From: Lewinellaceae bacterium
Lineage (GTDB): Bacteria > Bacteroidota > Bacteroidia > Chitinophagales > Saprospiraceae
Direction of reading: 5' to 3'
Assembly (NCBI GenBank): GCA_016711435.1
Contig: JADJSY010000021.1
Coordinates: 43,450 to 107,449 of the forward strand
Length of the DNA: 64,000 nt
Made by a program: the position numbers and the translations under genes
Part shown: piece after piece, positions 22,991-33,053 of the stretch
Layout: each line of letters begins with the position of its first letter
Position numbering within the stretch: position 1 is the first letter of the stretch
The notes under the pieces: model-generated
Database searches by the model: none
Told to the model about the DNA's origin: nothing
What the model saw: the letters and a program-made list of their open reading frames with translations, nothing else

Positions 22991-24277
22991 ATGAGTGCAA
23001 TACGTGAAATAATTGCTCGCGAAATTCTCGACAGTCGTGGAAACCCCACCATCGAAGCAGAGGTGTGGACAGAGACAGGCTTTATGGGGCGTGCAGCCGT
23101 ACCCAGCGGAGCCAGTACTGGCGTACATGAAGCCGTTGAACTGCGTGATGGAGACGCTACCCGCTACCTTGGAAGAGGTGTGCAACAGGCCGTAAAAAAT
23201 GTGGAACTTCTACTCCGCGAAGAACTGATCGGCCAGGAAGTGACCGACCAGATCAAAATTGACCGCCTGATGATCGCCCGCGACGGCACCCGCAATAAAA
23301 GCAAAGTAGGCGCCAATGCCATCCTGGCTGTGAGCCTTGCCGTGGCCAAAGCAGCTGCCGAAGAACTGGGACAACCGCTTTATCGCTACCTCGGCGGCGT
23401 GAATGCGCACGTGTTGCCGGTACCGATGATGAATATCCTCAACGGCGGTGCACATGCCGACAATGGTATTGATTTTCAGGAATTTATGATCATGCCTGTT
23501 GGCGCCAGTTCTTTCCGCGAAGGCCTGCGCATGGGTGTTGAGGTGTTTCACCACCTGAAAAGTGTACTGAAAAGCAAGGGCTACGCTACCAATGTGGGCG
23601 ATGAAGGCGGTTTTGCGCCGGGTATCAAAAACAACGAAGAAGCCATTCAAATGGTGATGATTGCTATTGAAAAAGCAGGTTACCGCCCGCTGGAAGATAT
23701 GGTGATCGCCCTGGATGCCGCCGCTTCCGAATATTACGATGCCGAAAAAGGCGAGTATGTGTTCAAAAAATCAACCGGCGACCGCTTTTCTTCCAAAGAC
23801 ATGGTCGCTTTCTGGAAAGACTGGTGCAACCGCTACCCTATTTACTCTATCGAAGACGGTTTTGCGGAAGACGACTGGGCCGGCTGGAAACTACAAACCG
23901 AAACCCTCGGCCACCGCATCCAATTGGTGGGCGACGACCTGTTTGTGACCAATGTGGAACGCCTGCAACGCGGTATCGACGAAAAAATCGCCAACTCGAT
24001 CCTCATCAAAGTGAACCAGATCGGTACGCTGACGGAGACCATCGAGGCTGTGAACCTCGCCACCCGCAACGCTTACACCTCGGTGATCAGCCATCGCTCG
24101 GGTGAAACGGAAGATACCACCATTGCCGACCTGGCTGTGGCGCTCAATACGGGCCAGATTAAAACCGGTTCCGCTTCCCGCTCCGACCGGATTGCCAAGT
24201 ACAACCAGTTGCTGCGTATCGAAGAAGAACTCGGTGATGCGGCAACGTACCTGGGCAAGTCTCTTTTCGGCCTGTGA
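22991..24277 (+). CDS. eno: Enolase
   Basis: 428 residues, intact. It starts MSAIREIIAREILDSRGNPT. It has GASTGVHEAVELRDGD, the Mg ligand region (ALDAAASEYYD, YSIEDGFAEDDW, VGDDLFVTN), the catalytic Lys region ILIKVNQIGTLTET and the signature SHRSGETEDTTIADLAV. It converts 2-phosphoglycerate to phosphoenolpyruvate in glycolysis. The gene stands alone between two repeat dyads. Confidence 0.98.
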   Translation: MSAIREIIAREILDSRGNPTIEAEVWTETGFMGRAAVPSGASTGVHEAVELRDGDATRYLGRGVQQAVKNVELLLREELIGQEVTDQIKIDRLMIARDGTRNKSKVGANAILAVSLAVAKAAAEELGQPLYRYLGGVNAHVLPVPMMNILNGGAHADNGIDFQEFMIMPVGASSFREGLRMGVEVFHHLKSVLKSKGYATNVGDEGGFAPGIKNNEEAIQMVMIAIEKAGYRPLEDMVIALDAAASEYYDAEKGEYVFKKSTGDRFSSKDMVAFWKDWCNRYPIYSIEDGFAEDDWAGWKLQTETLGHRIQLVGDDLFVTNVERLQRGIDEKIANSILIKVNQIGTLTETIEAVNLATRNAYTSVISHRSGETEDTTIADLAVALNTGQIKTGSASRSDRIAKYNQLLRIEEELGDAATYLGKSLFGL

Positions 24278-24278
24278 T

Positions 24279-24423
24279 TTAGTTATTGGTTATCGGTTAT
24301 TAGTTATCAGGGTGGGTAGGGTCAATTTGTAGAAATATTTGGTCGCTCAAAAACGGAAACCAAGTTTTTGTACAAATTGACCCTACCCACCCTGATAACT
24401 AATAACCGATAACTGATAACTAA
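24279..24423. repeat. Near-perfect 53-bp inverted repeat filling the eno-paaC gap
   Basis: The left arm (24279-24331) is TTAGTTATTGGTTATCGG... running into GGGTGGGTAGGGTCAATTTG. The right arm (24371-24423) is its reverse complement with only two mismatches. The dyad starts 1 nt after the enolase stop and ends 1 nt before the convergent paaC stop. It could serve as a bidirectional terminator. The outer half is GTTATTA/GTTATCG heptads. Confidence 0.9.
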
Positions 24424-24424
24424 A

Positions 24425-25050
24425 TTACCACGCATTCCCAGGATACGTCCGCTGCAAATGCTGCATTTCGGCGAGCATAAAACCCAGGTGTTCGCTGTGG
24501 CGACCCGTTTTTCCACCTTTTTGCATCCATTGCCCTGCGGGTAGTTGCAGGGTGGCTTCATCCAGCACAGCCGCCACTTTTTGTTCCCACAACTCCTTGA
24601 TTTTCAATAAGTCGACCCCGACGCCCGCATCCGCTGCCCATTGGTCGGCAGGACAAGGCGTGGTCAGTTCACCGGTAAAAGGCCACAGATCATTTACCGC
24701 CTGTTGCATTTTTTCTGGCTGATTTCCGTGCCGTCGCCCAGGCGCAATATCCACTCGGAGGAGAAGCGCAGGTGGTAGGTGACTTCCTTCAGCGATTTTT
24801 CGGCAATAGCGGCCAGGTGTTCGTCGCGGCTGTCCAGCAACGCCTTGTAATGAAAGAAATGCCAGGTATCGAAATAGAATTGGCGGGCAAGCAGCATCCT
24901 GGCCTGACCGAGCAGATCGAGCGCCATATTGGTCAGCGCGATATCCTGTTCGAGCACCGGGCCGTGGCCGCACCATTCGCCGAGGCGTTGCGACAGGATC
25001 AGGGCATTGTCGCCGAGTTGGAGCAGGTATTCGAAATGCAGATTTTCCAT
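24425..25050 (-). CDS. paaC: Phenylacetyl-CoA epoxidase subunit PaaC (one frameshift)
   Basis: Starts MENLHFEYLLQLGDNALILS at 25050. The helical ferritin-like fold is recognisable in RLGEWCGHGPVLEQDIALTN, MALDLLGQARMLL, EKSLKEVTYHLRFSSEWILR. A run of six A near 24715 lacks one base; the next frame continues EKMQQAVNDLWPFTGEL to HLGFMLAEMQHLQRTYPG. PaaC is the structural partner of the catalytic PaaA in the ring-epoxidising complex. It follows paaB closely, but paaA, paaD and paaE are absent here. Confidence 0.9.
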
Positions 25051-25060
25051 GAGGGGGCGG

Positions 25061-25390
25061 TTAGTTGTGGTGGTTCTGCGCCGGCATTTGTATAAATCGA
25101 TGCCGGCACACTTGCTTGTGTTTGACCGCATCGGGCAGTTCATAAAAAGTTGGATGGCGGTACACTTTATCGTTGGCGGGATCAAAAAACGCTTCCGCAT
25201 CTTCGGTAGATGCGTGTACATGCACCGATTCGACAACCCAGATGCTTACCCCTTCATTGCGGCGGGTGTACACATCGCGGGCGTTTTCAATAGCCATTTG
25301 GGCGTCGGCGGCGTGCAGGCTGCCCACGTGTTTGTGGCTGAGACCTTGTTTGGAGCGGATAAATACTTCCCAGAGTGGCCAGTCTTCCAT
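25061..25390 (-). CDS. paaB: Phenylacetyl-CoA epoxidase subunit PaaB
   Basis: 109 residues from ATG 25390: MEDWPLWEVFIRSKQGLSHK, HVGSLHAADAQMAIENARDV, and YTRRNEGVSIWVVES are diagnostic for PaaB. It runs 10 nt ahead of paaC. The start is chosen because upstream codons lie in repeat DNA. Normally paaA precedes paaB; here about 300 nt of non-coding DNA does, so either paaA sits elsewhere or the operon was cut. Confidence 0.92.
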   Translation of the reverse strand: MEDWPLWEVFIRSKQGLSHKHVGSLHAADAQMAIENARDVYTRRNEGVSIWVVESVHVHASTEDAEAFFDPANDKVYRHPTFYELPDAVKHKQVCRHRFIQMPAQNHHN

Positions 25391-25432
25391 ATAGTGAGAA
25401 GTGAGTTGTGAGTCGTGAGTCGTGAGTCGTAA
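25391..25432 (+). repeat. Single GTGAGTC heptad arm upstream of paaB
   Basis: GTGAGTTGTGAGTCGTGAGT and one further unit: an exact 7-nt period read on the plus strand, hence A/C-rich on the coding strand just before the paaB ATG. No second arm is seen. Confidence 0.6.
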
Positions 25433-25544
25433 AATGCCAGTTTTGAGCAAATTCGCGGGCAGCAAATGGTGGATTGCAGCGTTAGAGACAAATAATAGGA
25501 TTGAACAAAATGAGTTAGAACTAATTCTGCTGTAACTCATTGGC

Positions 25545-25638
25545 AATCTTTCTTTGCCCTGGCCAGTGAAAAGGTTTCGTCTGCGAGGCACGAGCAGGAG
25601 AAACCTTTTCACTGGCCGAAGGGCAAAAGGCAAAGATT
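25545..25638. repeat. Long imperfect hairpin in the paaB-OMP divergent gap
   Basis: GGCCAGTGAAAAGGTTTC (25561-25578) pairs perfectly with GAAACCTTTTCACTGGCC (25600-25617). Outside it AATCTTTCTTTGCCCT pairs imperfectly with AGGGCAAAAGGCAAAGATT. A smaller ATGAGTTA/TAACTCAT hairpin lies just upstream (25510-25540). It could be a MITE-like element; no coding capacity. Confidence 0.65.
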
Positions 25639-25703
25639 TATTTTTGTCAGCACAAAGGTAAAGCAACTCTGCATTGCAATAATCAAACACTTGCGGAAAG
25701 ACG

Positions 25704-25712
25704 TACTTTTGC
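25704..25712 (+). promoter_or_regulatory. -7 element (TAnnTTTGC) for the outer membrane protein gene
   Basis: TACTTTTGC matches the Bacteroidota -7 consensus 38 nt before the ATG at 25751. No well-spaced TTTG element was found upstream. Confidence 0.5.
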
Positions 25713-25750
25713 ACCCACAGAACTTAACTTTATTTTACAAAACATTGATT

Positions 25751-26627
25751 ATGAAATTGAAATACGTTTTTACCTTGTTGTTAACGATTGTTTCGCTGTC
25801 GATGAACGCACAACTGCGTTACGGGTTCAAAACAGGGTTGAATTTTGCGACCATCAAAGGAGACTCCGAACTGGGTGTCGGCGGGGCTTCGCTTGAAAAC
25901 TGGGAAAATGTAACAGGCTTCCAGATCGGGATTACACTGGGTTATCCGATCACGGATAATTTTGGGGTTCGCGGCGAAGTGTTGTATTCCAAAAAAGGCG
26001 CTAGATACACTTTCGACGGCCCTTCCTATAAATTTTTCCGCAACAACAGCACAGTAAAATTCACCACCGGCAATGCCAAATACCTGATCAATGTCAACAA
26101 TTCCTATATCGACATCCCGGTCATGGCATATGCCCGCTGGAAAGATTTCGAGATCTCCGGCGGGGCGTATGCCGGACTGCTGGTACAGTCGGTCGGAGAA
26201 GGCGCGCTGACCTATTCCAACGCCATTTCCGTGGTGCCGCCGAACAACCCAATTTCGGAAGTAAAAGTCAATCTTTCACACAATTACCGCAAAGACGACC
26301 CGGGAGAAGGTACTGCGGGCGAAACGGTTAACGTACAGGTAGATGCTGCAAAATTTGATATTCTCAAAACGCAGGGCGCTTACTACGACTATACGGAAGA
26401 TCGCGGCAGCCTGTACAATACCTCGATTACGGCCTGGTCGGCGGCGTTTCCTATTTCTGGGCAGGGCGCTGTATCTCAATGTGCGGGTGCAGTACGGCTT
26501 GTCCGATCTGACCAGAAATGAAGCAGATCTAGCCAAAGGCGCCGTCGCCGACGACCTGTCGCTGATTTACCGCGACGACAAGGATCGCAATTTTGTCATA
26601 CAGGCTTCCGTTGGTTTTAGTTTTTAA
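25751..26627 (+). CDS. Outer membrane beta-barrel protein (PorT-like), two frameshifts
   Basis: Starts MKLKYVFTLLLTIVSLSMNA (signal peptide) followed by QLRYGFKTGLNFATIKG and VTGFQIGITLGYPITDNFGV, typical of the PorT-like barrel family of Bacteroidota. The frame breaks twice near 26425 and 26460; the expected YGLVGGVSYF and ALYLNVRVQYGLSDLTRNEA appear in the two other frames. The end at 26627 closes with FVIQASVGFSF, a terminal aromatic strand as required for barrel insertion. About 292 residues. Ligand unknown. Confidence 0.75.
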
Positions 26628-26737
26628 CCCCTTGCACGATTTTTCAGGCAGCCTGGCACACTTTTGTGGAAATTTTGAAACTTTCATGCCCATTTTGCCT
26701 GAAAACGCTTTTTTCACCCAACCCTTACCTCTTACAA

Positions 26738-28327
26738 ATGCAACACAAACCACTTCTCCGACCACTGCTGCTGCTGCTTGTTGTGAGCAGTATTTGGTCG
26801 GCCTGCAAAAAATCCGATTTTGAGAACATTGAATTGGATGACCACAGCGCTGAATTTGCCTTCCCGCTTTTTTCCACCACTCTAAAACTGGAAGACTTAT
26901 CGTTCAAAGTGTTGAACGACGACTCGTCGCGCGATCCGCTTTTCATCAATCCAGACGGCACCATGACGCTCTATTACCCGCGAGCCTTTGCGAAAAATCC
27001 GGCATCCGATATTTTTAATACTTTCCCCAGCGGACCGGCGCCGATCCCCGATACTTTTTACCGGTATCCGTTTTATTCCAATGACGGCGTCACGATCCGG
27101 AAAGCGCTTTTTAAAGGCGGAACGATCAATCTGGCGATCCTCAACTCCACCGGAGAAACGCTCACCGGCACTTTTACAGTCGCGCAGATGAGCAAAAACG
27201 GCCTGACACTCAGCATCCCGTTGACCGTACCGCCCAACGCCAGTTTCCCATACATTTCTCCCTTGTTCAACCTCGAAGGCTGGAAAGCGGAATCGGACAG
27301 CAATGAATTGATTTTTATTTACGACCTGCACAAACCCAATGGCGACCGGGTGAAAATCCCCGAAATTGCGCCCGGCACTCCCGGATTTTTTGTCGTTTTT
27401 CAGGGACTTATTTTGTCTTACCTGGAAGGTTACTGGGGCTATTCGTCGTACCCGCTGACCCGCGATACCATCGAAATCGACATCAACCAGACCAATCTCG
27501 ATGGCGGCGTAACGATCAAAAACCCCAGAGTAACCATGCTGATCTCCAATTCCTGGGGGTTTCCTACACGCGGCTACATCAAGTACCTCAGTTTTATCGG
27601 GCAAAACGGGGAAGAAATTCCGCTGGAAACCACTGCCTTCAACGACGACAGCCTGGATTTCAATTATCCGCGCCATCCGGATGAAATCGGTCAGACCAAG
27701 TATACGGAAGTACGGCTGGACGAAAGCAACTCCAATATCGGCGCCATTTTTAATGCGCAACCGACCCGTTTGATCTATGAAGTAGAAGGTATCAGCAATG
27801 CCCAGCGCGACAGCAACCTGATCGGCTTTCTGACGGATAGCAGCCTCATCCGGCTGGGTATGCGGGTGGAATTGTTGCTGGAAGGCACTGCCAAAAATTT
27901 CGGCGCAGAACAGGAAATGGACCTGAATTTCGGCGATTATTCGGACCTGGATACGGCTAAAATCGAGTCCGTGGAATTCAAACTGGTCACCGAAAACGGC
28001 ACGCCCATTTCTGCCGATATGCAGATTTTGTTCCTCGACGAGGCCGGCCTGGTACTCGATTCGCTGTTCTACGATGGCTCCAGACTGATCATGGAATCGG
28101 CGCCCATCACCAACGGCGTTGCTAGCGGTGTCACACGCGCCGAGAATTTTATTCCGATGTCAGCCACGCGTTTCGACCGGATCCGCCAGACGAAAAAAGC
28201 CATTCTAAAAACCTCCTTCACAACGGCGCAGGGTGGCACGGTGCCTGTAAAATTGCTGGCCAACAATACAGCTGTGGTGAAAATGGGGATCAAGGTAAAA
28301 ACCAGGTACTGGGACCTTAAAAAATAA
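26738..28327 (+). CDS. Large lipoprotein of unknown function
   Basis: Starts MQHKPLLRPLLLLLVVSSIW with the lipobox WSAC at residues 20-23, then CKKSDFENIELDDHSAEFAF. The 529-residue product is beta-rich, with repeated segments about strand pairs and loops (TLKLEDLSFKVLNDDSS, EDLDTAKIESVEFKLVT-like). No enzyme motif is visible. It is 4 nt upstream of the DUF5723-type gene, and these two are probably cotranscribed as an outer-envelope pair. Confidence 0.75.
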   Translation: MQHKPLLRPLLLLLVVSSIWSACKKSDFENIELDDHSAEFAFPLFSTTLKLEDLSFKVLNDDSSRDPLFINPDGTMTLYYPRAFAKNPASDIFNTFPSGPAPIPDTFYRYPFYSNDGVTIRKALFKGGTINLAILNSTGETLTGTFTVAQMSKNGLTLSIPLTVPPNASFPYISPLFNLEGWKAESDSNELIFIYDLHKPNGDRVKIPEIAPGTPGFFVVFQGLILSYLEGYWGYSSYPLTRDTIEIDINQTNLDGGVTIKNPRVTMLISNSWGFPTRGYIKYLSFIGQNGEEIPLETTAFNDDSLDFNYPRHPDEIGQTKYTEVRLDESNSNIGAIFNAQPTRLIYEVEGISNAQRDSNLIGFLTDSSLIRLGMRVELLLEGTAKNFGAEQEMDLNFGDYSDLDTAKIESVEFKLVTENGTPISADMQILFLDEAGLVLDSLFYDGSRLIMESAPITNGVASGVTRAENFIPMSATRFDRIRQTKKAILKTSFTTAQGGTVPVKLLANNTAVVKMGIKVKTRYWDLKK

Positions 28328-28331
28328 AACA

Positions 28332-29676
28332 ATGAAAATCAAATATATAGGCACCTTAATATTTCTGGTGTTTACTTGTCAGGCATATGCCCAGCAGGAA
28401 ATGATGTTGCACTCCCTGTCCAATCTATGGCACAGCAACACCTCCGTCAACCCGGCTTTTTCCGGAAAATAAACGCATCGTCATCGGCCTTCCGGCCTAC
28501 AGCATCGATGCGGCGCATTCCGGCGATCTGACCTACAACGACATTTTCAGAAAGGATGGCGACCGCACCATTGTCGATTTTGACAATGCAATCAGCAAAC
28601 TGGACCCTGAAAACGACCTGCGTTTCGACCAGCGGCTGGAAACCGTTTCTTTCGGCTATCGCAGCAAAAACGGCAAATGGGGCATTCAGGCCGGGCACGC
28701 CATCGCGTTTTCCGGCACCCTGACCTACCCCAAATCGCTGCCTGAATTGGTCTGGAATGGCAACGCTGCTTATATCGGCGAAACGGTGCAGTTTGGTCCG
28801 CAGGCCGATATTGCCGACTGGCACGAATGGAGTGTCGGTGTGATGCGCAAGGTCGGCCCGCTCAACCTGGGCGTCCGCGCCAAATACCTCAGCGGCATCA
28901 GCGCCCTGCGCACCGACGACGACCGACACAGCATGTCCCTGTACACCGACCCGGATATTTATCAATTGACGCTGAAAACCGATTATGCGTTTTATTCCTC
29001 CTCGATTATTTCAGCAATAGATACTTCGGACCTCGGTTTTGATATTACGCTGGATGCTTTCAGCAATACAATCCGCTCCAAAAACCAGGGCGTGGCGTTC
29101 GACCTCGGCGCCACCTTCGAACTGACCAAACGCCTGACACTCGATGCCAGCGTGGTCAACCTGGGCGGACTGATCAAGTGGAAAAACGACCCGCGTTATT
29201 TCCAGAGCAAAGCGGAATACACGTATGAAGGCACCAGCATTCCCGGTATCGACATCATCAACGGCTCTGACAGCATCAGTTTCGATACCAAACTCGATAC
29301 GCTGAACGATATTTTCCGTTTCACACAGTCGGCAACGGACGCCATGGAAACCCGCACGCCCATGCGTATTTACCTCGGCGGCACGTTCCAACTGACCAAG
29401 CACTGGGCAGTAGGGATGACCGTTTTTCACCAGAAACAGGGCGACAACAACAATACAGCCGTTGGGGCCAGTGTACGCTGGCTGCCGCTGAAATGGTTGT
29501 CGCTGGGTGGCATGTACAGCGTGAACAAACGATCGGCAGCCAACCTGGGCTTCCACCTGGCAGTAACACCCGGGCCGATCCAGGCGTATTTTGTATCTGA
29601 TAACCTGCTGAACGCTTTTTCACTCAAGAGTTCGCCGGCTGCTAATTTGCGGGCGGGACTGGCGCTGGCTTTCTGA
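28332..29676 (+). CDS. DUF5723-like outer membrane protein (one frameshift)
   Basis: The signal peptide MKIKYIGTLIFLVFTCQAYA is at 28332. The early NPAF motif meets one extra T in a run of five (28457-28461); the next frame continues PENKRIVIGLPAYSIDAAHS and runs open to 29676. Beta strands such as FGYRSKNGKWGIQAGHAIAF and LNLGVRAKYLSG, and a terminal NLRAGLALAF, fit a barrel. About 447 residues. In the family NPAL/F plus long barrel is typical; function unknown. Confidence 0.7.
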
Positions 29677-29684
29677 ATTTAACC

Positions 29685-31025
29685 ATGGCGCTGCTGGAAC
29701 AATTCAAGGCATTTGTTCATTCGAACCAACTGATTCCGGGCCCGACCACGACCACCTTGCTGGCCGTGGGTGGAGGCCTGGATTCTGTCGTAATGGCGCA
29801 TTTGTTTCAGCAGGCAGGTTGGCCTTTTGCCATTGCGCATTGCAATTTCCAGTTGCGCGGTGCGGATTCGGACGAAGATGCCGCATTTGTGCAGCACCTG
29901 GCGGAAACACTGGTCGCCCCTTTTTTTGTAAAACGTTTTGAAACAAGCAGTTATGCAGCACATAATGGGCTTTCCACACAAGTGGCGGCGCGCGATTTGC
30001 GGTATGAGTGGTTTGCTGAAATTTGCGAAAAAGAAGGTTTTAAACAAGTCGCAACCGCCCATCACCTGAATGATTCGGTGGAAACGCTGGTGCTGCATTT
30101 TGTGCGCAGTACGGGTATAAAAGGGCTGCGCGGCATTCCGGCGCAAAATGTGCAGGTGATCCGTCCTTTGCTGTTTGCCACTCGCGAGGAAATAAACGAT
30201 TTTGCATCGGCGCATAACATTGCCTGGCGCGAAGACAGCAGCAATGCATCGGACGATTATACACGCAATTTTATCCGGCACCGGATCATGCCGCTGATGC
30301 AGGAAATCAACCCCGACTTTTTGCATTCGGCCCAAAAAATGATGGCGCGGATGGGCGAACTGGATGATATTAACACGTATTTTATCGACAACTGGCTTCG
30401 GGAAAATAGTCGCCGGGAGCCGGACGGAACGCTGCGCCTGGCCTTATCCGATCTGGAAGGTCTACCGCACACCGGCCATTTTTTGTTTCTTTTTTTGGGG
30501 AAAATGGGTTTTTCGGCGGAACAATGCCGGCAACTGGGCGAGGGTTTGCAACAGCAGCCGGGACGGGAAATCACTTCGGATCATTACCGCGCTTTGGTGG
30601 ATCGCAAAGATTTGATCATCAGCCCTTTAGTGCCCAAACAACCCGAAGTATCGGTGCAGGAAGATGATCTGATGGTCACTTTGCCCGATGGCGCCCGGCT
30701 CATGCTGATGCCTGCAGCGCCTGCCCCACCGTATCCGGACGGGCGCGAGGCGATTATGGCAGATGCCGATAAACTGGTATTCCCGTTGCTGCTGCGCGGC
30801 TGGCAGGCGGGTGATGTTTTTCAGCCCTTCGGCATGGGCGGACAAAGCCAGAAATTGCAGGATTATTTCACCAATCTGAAACTGTCGCGCCTGGAAAAAG
30901 ACCGGCAATGGTTGCTGCTGAATGGCGACGGAGCGGTGATCTGGGTCGTCGGCCACCGGCTCGACGAGCGTTTTAAAATCCGGAGCGATGATGCTAACGG
31001 ATTGAAAATAAGTTATTTACATTGA
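29685..31025 (+). CDS. tilS: tRNA(Ile)-lysidine synthase
   Basis: 446 residues, intact. The PP-loop is AVGGGLDS at 27-34; the family normally has SGGxDS, so the first Ser is Gly29 here. HCNFQLRGADSDEDAAFV, ARDLRYEWF, TAHHLNDSVETLVLHFVR and the C-terminal GWQAGDVFQPFGMGG with KLQDYFTNLKLSR are typical. The enzyme attaches lysine to C34 of tRNA-Ile(CAU) so that it reads AUA. Its 3' end overlaps the next gene by 4 nt. Confidence 0.95.
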   Translation: MALLEQFKAFVHSNQLIPGPTTTTLLAVGGGLDSVVMAHLFQQAGWPFAIAHCNFQLRGADSDEDAAFVQHLAETLVAPFFVKRFETSSYAAHNGLSTQVAARDLRYEWFAEICEKEGFKQVATAHHLNDSVETLVLHFVRSTGIKGLRGIPAQNVQVIRPLLFATREEINDFASAHNIAWREDSSNASDDYTRNFIRHRIMPLMQEINPDFLHSAQKMMARMGELDDINTYFIDNWLRENSRREPDGTLRLALSDLEGLPHTGHFLFLFLGKMGFSAEQCRQLGEGLQQQPGREITSDHYRALVDRKDLIISPLVPKQPEVSVQEDDLMVTLPDGARLMLMPAAPAPPYPDGREAIMADADKLVFPLLLRGWQAGDVFQPFGMGGQSQKLQDYFTNLKLSRLEKDRQWLLLNGDGAVIWVVGHRLDERFKIRSDDANGLKISYLH

Positions 31026-32933
31026 AAACAGTAGTTGCGTTCCCGCTCAGGCTGGGTATTTTTTGGTTGTTGTTTTTTGCCCTCTTTCGCTTGTGGTTTG
31101 TGCTGTGGTTCCGGCACGACTGGTCGCCGCAGGAGCCGGTATCGGGATGGTATGCGTTCTGGTACGCTTTGCCGCTCGACCTGAGCATGCTGGGTTACCT
31201 GCTGCTGTTGCCGGTACTGTTCTGGTTTATCGGGTTGTTGATCGGCAAAAGGGCTTATCCATTTTCCAACAGCCTCATTTCGGGGTTTAATTTCCTGATA
31301 ATCACGGCTTTCGTCTTCATTTTCGGGGCCAATATTTTCATTTATGAAGAATGGCATACGCCGCTGAACCACCGTGCGGTGGATTACCTGTCCACACCAC
31401 GTGCGCTGCTCGATTCCATGTCCTTCGGTTTTAAATTGGTGGCAGTCGGGTTATTTGTTGGCGGCGTCTGGCTGGTCTGGAAATCATATAAGTGGTTAGT
31501 AGGCAAAGAGTTATACCCGGAAACCATTTCCCGCTGGTTTTTTCTGGCACTTCCTGTCTTGGTCGGATTGCTGGCGCTGGCTATCCGCGGCGGGCTGGGT
31601 GTGATGCCCATCAACGAAAGCGCAGTGTACTATTCGGTGCATGCGTTCAACAACCACGCCGCGACCAACACCGCCTGGTACCTGGCGCACAGCCAACTGG
31701 AAACGCGCTCGACGGAGAACCATTACCGTTTTATGCCGGATAACGAGGCTGCCGGTCAAGTTGATTTCCTGATGAGAAATGGCCATCCAGATATTGCATA
31801 TAGTATGAACTTGCTGGAACCGCGACCCGACAGCACCCGCCTGAATGTCGTTTTTATCATCATGGAAAGTATGACGGCGCAGGTAGTGGAAGAACTCGGT
31901 GGTGAAAAAGGCGTGTGCCCCAATCTGAGCCGCCTCATCCGGGAAGGTATTCTGTTTGAAAATATTTACGGCAGCGGATACCGCACCGATCAGGGCATCG
32001 TGTCGGTGTTGGGTGGTTATCCGGCGCAACCCGACCAATCCATAGTGCTCCTGTCGGACAAGGCTGAGAAAATCCGTTCCCTTCCCCGCATCTTGTACGA
32101 ACAAGGTTATTCGACCGCTTTTTTTTACGGCGGTGAACTGACGTTTGCCAACATCGGTGTGTGGCTGCGCAACCAGAAAATGGAAGTGATTCGCTCCGAA
32201 CCCGATTTCCCCTCCGCCGATAAAACCCAGCGCTGGGGCGTGGACGATTACAAACTTCTGCAACACAGTATCCAGGAAATCAATCAGTTGCGCCCGCCAT
32301 TTCTGGCAACGGCCATGACGCTAAGCCTGCATCCGCCGTTTGATGTGCCCTACCAAAGCAAGTGGCAGAACGGCGGTACCGAAGGCCATATGTTCCTGCA
32401 CAGCGCCGCTTTTGCCGATTATGCCATCGGTGAATTTTTTCAAAACTGCCGAACAACAGGCCTGGTACAACAACACACTGTTTGTCCTTGTAGCCGACCA
32501 CGGCGCCTCTCATCCCAGCGGAGCGGGCATGGATGATCCACGATCGAGGCACATCCCGCTGATTCTGTTTGGCAAGCCCATCAGCAAAGAGTGGGCAGGA
32601 AAAAAAGTGGATGTTTTTGGCAATCACCACGATATTCCGGCGACGGTGCTGCACACAATCAGCGGAAAATCCGTTACTGATTTCCTATGGAGCCGCGATT
32701 TATGGGACCTGAACGGTTTTACAAATGCCTACCCGAATGAAGCCAATCGCAAACTGGATTTCGCCTACTACACCAACGAAAACGGTCTCGGCTGGGCCAC
32801 CCGCCAGGGCGCAGGTTTTTATTATTTCGACAACAAACAATGGCACTGGTGGCGCGGTCAACTGGATTCAACAGCGCAAAACCAGGCGAAGGCGTATTTG
32901 CAGACGTTGTACGAGGACTTTTTACAGAAGTGA
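31022..32933 (+). CDS. LTA-synthase-like membrane sulfatase/phosphoglycerol transferase (one frameshift)
   Basis: TTG start overlapping the tilS stop. There are four or five N-terminal membrane spans (LGIFWLLFFALFRLWFVLWF onward to about residue 190), then an alkaline phosphatase-superfamily domain: VVFIIMESMTAQVVEELGG, GSGYRTDQGIVSVLGGYPAQ with the likely nucleophile Thr322, and further on LFVLVADHGASHP for the metal site. A run of six T near 32440 shifts the frame; the C-terminus ends at 32933. Such proteins in Gram-negatives transfer phosphoglycerol or phosphoethanolamine groups to envelope glycans. Confidence 0.85.
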
Positions 32934-33053
32934 GTAGGTGAGTCGTGAGTTGTGAATCGTGAGTGGTGCTTTGCCCAAACCTACAAAATAAACACTGGGC
33001 AAAGCACCACTCACGATTCACGACTCACGATTCACAACTCACGTCTCTCACTT
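32934..33053. repeat. GTGAGTC-type inverted repeat between convergent genes
   Basis: The arms are GTGAGTCGTGAGTTGTGAAT and onward against the reverse complement before the VOC stop. The inner GAATCGTGAGTGGTGCTTTG...CCC part is perfectly paired. The core (CTTTGCCC AAACCTACAAAAT ... GGGCAAAG) closely resembles the core of the dyad at 41793-41893. Confidence 0.85.
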
